Assembly: GCA_011523195.1 (NCBI GenBank)
Contig: WTHH01000444.1
Coordinates: forward strand, 1-6,744
DNA from: Verrucomicrobiales bacterium
GTDB taxonomy: Bacteria > Verrucomicrobiota > Verrucomicrobiia > Limisphaerales > UBA1096
DNA: 6,744 nt
Direction of reading: 5' to 3'
The notes below the pieces were generated by a model, which saw only the letters and a program-made list of their open reading frames with translations, had not been told where the DNA came from and did no database searches. The position numbers were made by a program, and so were the translations under genes. Position 1 is the stretch's first letter. Every line of letters starts with the position of its first letter. Of this stretch, positions 4,737 to 6,744 are shown in pieces.

Positions 4737-6744
4737 TCAGTTACGGGTAATCGCCTCGTCGGTGCAAAACACAGCGTTGGCCAGCGAGGCGTAGGCGGCC
4801 AACTCCGTCAGATCAAGCGACTCGTTGCGAACGGATTCGCCGACGGTCATCAGCTCCGCCGCGGCATCGGGTTCAGCACGAAAGTCCTCCAGCAAATCGT
4901 TCAATGTCCCGAGTAAAAGCTGCTGCTCAGCCGGCGTTGGCTGGCGACCGCAGATCAGCCGGTGCAGACGTTTCACACGCGCCGCATCGGTATAGCGTTC
5001 GCGCATCACGCGCTCGGCCAGCTTGCGCGATGCCTCGACGAACGTCGGGTCGTTCATCAACACCAGGGCCGCAAGTGGGGTGTTTGTGCTCGGGCGCTTG
5101 AGGACGCAGACCTCTCGCGAGGGCGCGTCAAACACCTGCATGTTAGGTGGTGGCACTGAGCGTTTCCAGTAGGTGTACATGCTACGTCGATACAGCTTTG
5201 CTCCGTGGTCCTGCTGAAATCGCGGCACATTGGAAAATACCACCTCCCCCCAAAGCCCCGGCGGCTGGTACGGCTTGACGCTCTCGCCCCCGATCCGGCT
5301 GACCAGCAGACCGCTGGCCGACAGGGCGTGGTCACGGATCATTTCCGCCGGCAAACGAAAACGCGGTCCACGTGCATACAGTCGGTTTGCCGGATCCGCC
5401 TCGAGCAGTGCCGGCGTGACACGCGACGACTGCCGGTACGTGGCCGACATAACGATCTGCTTGTGCATGGCCTTCAGGTTCCAGCCGATGCGAACGAACT
5501 CCGTGGCCAGCCAGTCGAGCAACTCGGGGTGTGTCGGCCACTCGCCCTGTGCGCCAAAATCCTCCACCGACTTCACGATGCCGGTGCCGAAGTGCATCTG
5601 CCAAAGCCGGTTCACGGTGACGCGCGACGTCAGCGGGTTCGCGCCACTCGTCATCCACTTGGCCAAGCCAAGGCGATCCCGAGAGAGATTGTCTGGCCAT
5701 TGGCCAAGCGCGGCAGGCAGCCCGGCGTCCACCTCGACCTCGCTTGGCTGATCGTACTGGCCCCGGTTGAGCACAAACGTCTTTCGCGGTGGAGATTTTT
5801 CGCCCATTACCATCGTGGTTGGCACCTCGGCCTCGAGCTTGGCCAAGCGGCCGCGCACGACGTCGAGCTGTTTTTCGGCTTCGGTCTTTTTGCGGGCGAC
5901 CAAACCAGCCTTGTCCCAGTACACCGTGCCGTCAAATTGCGTGAACGCCCAACCGGTGATCTGCGTGCCGGCACCGAGACCCACCGACTGCGCCGAGACC
6001 TCCAGCCTCACCCATTCGCCCGCCTTGGGCAGCGGCCCAAGATTGCGGCGACTGGCCGTGCCTTCCTTGCCCCAGCCGATTTTCTCCTCACCCCAGTAGA
6101 CCCTGTGATCCCAGCTTTTGCCGTCGTTCCACTGCAGCATGATCTGCTTCGGCGGATTTTTCGGATCCAAAAAAACGTAGGTGAAAAGCCGCGTGTTGTC
6201 GTCAACGCGAAGGGGTGACTTGGCGTTTTGGACAAGGTGCTGCCCGAGGCCCTCGCTGCTTCGGCGGTGCGATTTTTTACCACTGAAAACCGGATGATCC
6301 GGCCCACTGACAAACTGGAAGCCGGTTCCCCCACCGCCGTTCCCCAGCGGAACAACACCCTCCGGCAGAGCGTCGTCGATCCAGATCCACTCCGTCAGTT
6401 CAACTGACTTGGCCTCGGCATCGGCGGTCGCCTTGAGCTTCGTCTCCTGCTCACTCAGCACAGCCATCAACTCCCGCTGCAGCGTGGTCGGTGCCTTGAG
6501 GAATGGTCGGTCGGCCAACTTGTCGGCGTTGCCGACGTGCGCCGTCTCCGGCACGTTGTTGAACAGCGAGTAAAACTCGTAAAACTCCTTCTGCGAAATC
6601 GGGTCGTACTTATGGTCGTGGCAGCGCGCGCAACCGAACGTCAACCCGAGGAAAACCGCCGAGGTCGTCTCCACGCGGTCCACCACCGTCTCAACCCGGT
6701 ACTCCTCATCGATCACGCCGCCCTCGCTTTGAATGGAGTGATTA
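4737..6744 (-). CDS. DUF1549/DUF1553 (PSCyt1/PSD1-type) protein, C-terminal part; 5' end beyond the right edge
   Basis: At least 668 residues are visible. The frame stays open to the right edge, so the GTG at 6716 is not the true start. The right end encodes the end of DUF1549: EEYRVETVVDRVETTSAVFL, then GCARCHDHKYDP, where C-x-x-C-H (6618-6632) resembles a c-type haem site. A coiled-coil-like link follows, then a beta-rich insert (about 5890-6390), a second charged link and DUF1553 from about 5790 to the end. DUF1553 landmarks include RLGLAKWM, NPLTSRVTVNRLWQMHFGTG, YRQSS, RLPAEMIRDHALSASGLL, PYQPPGLW and LKRPSTNTPLAALVLMNDPT. The function of this family is unknown. Many members are exported and carry an N-terminal PSCyt1 haem-binding domain, which would lie outside this window if present. 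The stop is 1 bp before the DUF1501 start, making a two-gene unit. CxxCH alone does not prove haem attachment. Confidence 0.93.
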   Translation of the reverse strand, partial: NHSIQSEGGVIDEEYRVETVVDRVETTSAVFLGLTFGCARCHDHKYDPISQKEFYEFYSLFNNVPETAHVGNADKLADRPFLKAPTTLQRELMAVLSEQETKLKATADAEAKSVELTEWIWIDDALPEGVVPLGNGGGGTGFQFVSGPDHPVFSGKKSHRRSSEGLGQHLVQNAKSPLRVDDNTRLFTYVFLDPKNPPKQIMLQWNDGKSWDHRVYWGEEKIGWGKEGTASRRNLGPLPKAGEWVRLEVSAQSVGLGAGTQITGWAFTQFDGTVYWDKAGLVARKKTEAEKQLDVVRGRLAKLEAEVPTTMVMGEKSPPRKTFVLNRGQYDQPSEVEVDAGLPAALGQWPDNLSRDRLGLAKWMTSGANPLTSRVTVNRLWQMHFGTGIVKSVEDFGAQGEWPTHPELLDWLATEFVRIGWNLKAMHKQIVMSATYRQSSRVTPALLEADPANRLYARGPRFRLPAEMIRDHALSASGLLVSRIGGESVKPYQPPGLWGEVVFSNVPRFQQDHGAKLYRRSMYTYWKRSVPPPNMQVFDAPSREVCVLKRPSTNTPLAALVLMNDPTFVEASRKLAERVMRERYTDAARVKRLHRLICGRQPTPAEQQLLLGTLNDLLEDFRAEPDAAAELMTVGESVRNESLDLTELAAYASLANAVFCTDEAITRN
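5658..5667. repeat. Iterated palindrome CTTGGCCAAG, copy 3 (coding)
   Basis: This exact palindrome lies within the DUF1553 coding region, where it encodes the Leu-Ala-Lys of GLAKW on the minus strand. Leu-Ala-Lys is a common motif here, so protein constraint may contribute to this copy. Confidence 0.65.
5699..5708. repeat. Near copy of the palindrome (ATTGGCCAAG)
   Basis: This matches 9 of 10 positions of CTTGGCCAAG and is followed by CG, giving the octamer GCCAAGCG at 5703-5710. It encodes Leu-Gly-Gln-Trp on the minus strand, in a different reading frame from the copy 40 bp away. That argues against a protein-level cause. Confidence 0.55.
5838..5847. repeat. Iterated palindrome CTTGGCCAAG, copy 4 (coding)
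   Basis: This exact palindrome is followed by CGG, giving the octamer GCCAAGCG at 5842-5849. It encodes Arg-Leu-Ala-Lys in the charged linker before DUF1553, a region with little evident sequence constraint. Confidence 0.7.
5890..6390 (-). other. Beta-rich inserted domain within the DUF1549/DUF1553 protein
   Basis: About 165 residues between the CxxCH region and DUF1553 are rich in Gly, Trp and aromatic residues. Key stretches include WIWIDDALPEG near the start, QIMLQWNDGKSWDHRVYWGE in the middle, and EWVRLEV, GWAFTQFDGTVYWDKAG near the end. The alternating hydrophobic pattern suggests a beta-sandwich (concanavalin- or carbohydrate-binding-like) fold. Charged, Lys/Glu/Ala-rich helices flank it on both sides. 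Ligand binding to a polysaccharide is a guess from fold style only. Confidence 0.55.

Noticed and set aside
5205..6218. Long plus-strand open frame (337 codons) opposite the DUF1553 gene
   Set aside because: It lies entirely antisense to recognisable DUF1553 motifs and is rich in Arg/His/Leu without domain features, as expected from codon bias.
6618..6632. CxxCH as proof of a c-type cytochrome
   Set aside because: The motif is conserved in this DUF1549 context, but no distal haem ligand can be assigned and the N-terminal PSCyt1 region is outside the window.

Overview
The window looks like a chromosome segment of a PVC-group bacterium, most likely Verrucomicrobiota or Planctomycetota. Two DUF1501 proteins, one DUF1549/DUF1553 (PSCyt1/PSD1-type) protein and Tat-type export signals on three gene products are typical of that group. 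The DNA is GC-rich and tightly packed. Only two gaps have no coding sequence: 149 bp between divergent genes and 51 bp between convergent genes. Almost no start codon has a clear Shine-Dalgarno site, which also fits this group. I saw no tRNA, rRNA, mobile element or CRISPR array.

Layout: (1) Bases 1-757, minus strand: a small unrecognised gene (119 aa), then the N-terminal part of a Tat-exported intradiol ring-cleavage dioxygenase that runs off the left edge. They probably form one transcript. (2) Bases 758-906: the divergent intergenic region. (3) Bases 907-3226, plus strand: a Tat-exported DUF1501 protein and, overlapping it by 8 bp from a TTG start, a polytopic membrane protein that resembles the UbiA prenyltransferase superfamily. 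(4) Bases 3227-3277: a short convergent junction with a bulged hairpin across the end of the next gene. (5) Bases 3278-6744, minus strand: the classic PVC pair, a DUF1549/DUF1553 protein (5' end beyond the right edge) followed after 1 bp by a second, diverged DUF1501 protein. The DUF1549/DUF1553 protein carries an extra beta-rich domain between its two named domains.

The genes suggest an exported or envelope-associated function, plausibly breakdown of complex carbon. The molecular roles of DUF1501, DUF1549 and DUF1553 remain experimentally undefined as far as I know. The catalytic step of the dioxygenase can be named only at family level.

The most unexpected signal is at DNA level. The octamer CGCTTGGC (or its complement GCCAAGCG) occurs 10 times, and the 10-bp palindrome CTTGGCCAAG occurs four times exactly, with near copies. 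The copies lie in coding sequence in different reading frames and in both intergenic regions. This resembles a highly iterated palindrome or uptake-type sequence more than a protein-driven motif. I did not find a clear new multi-gene defence or metabolic system.
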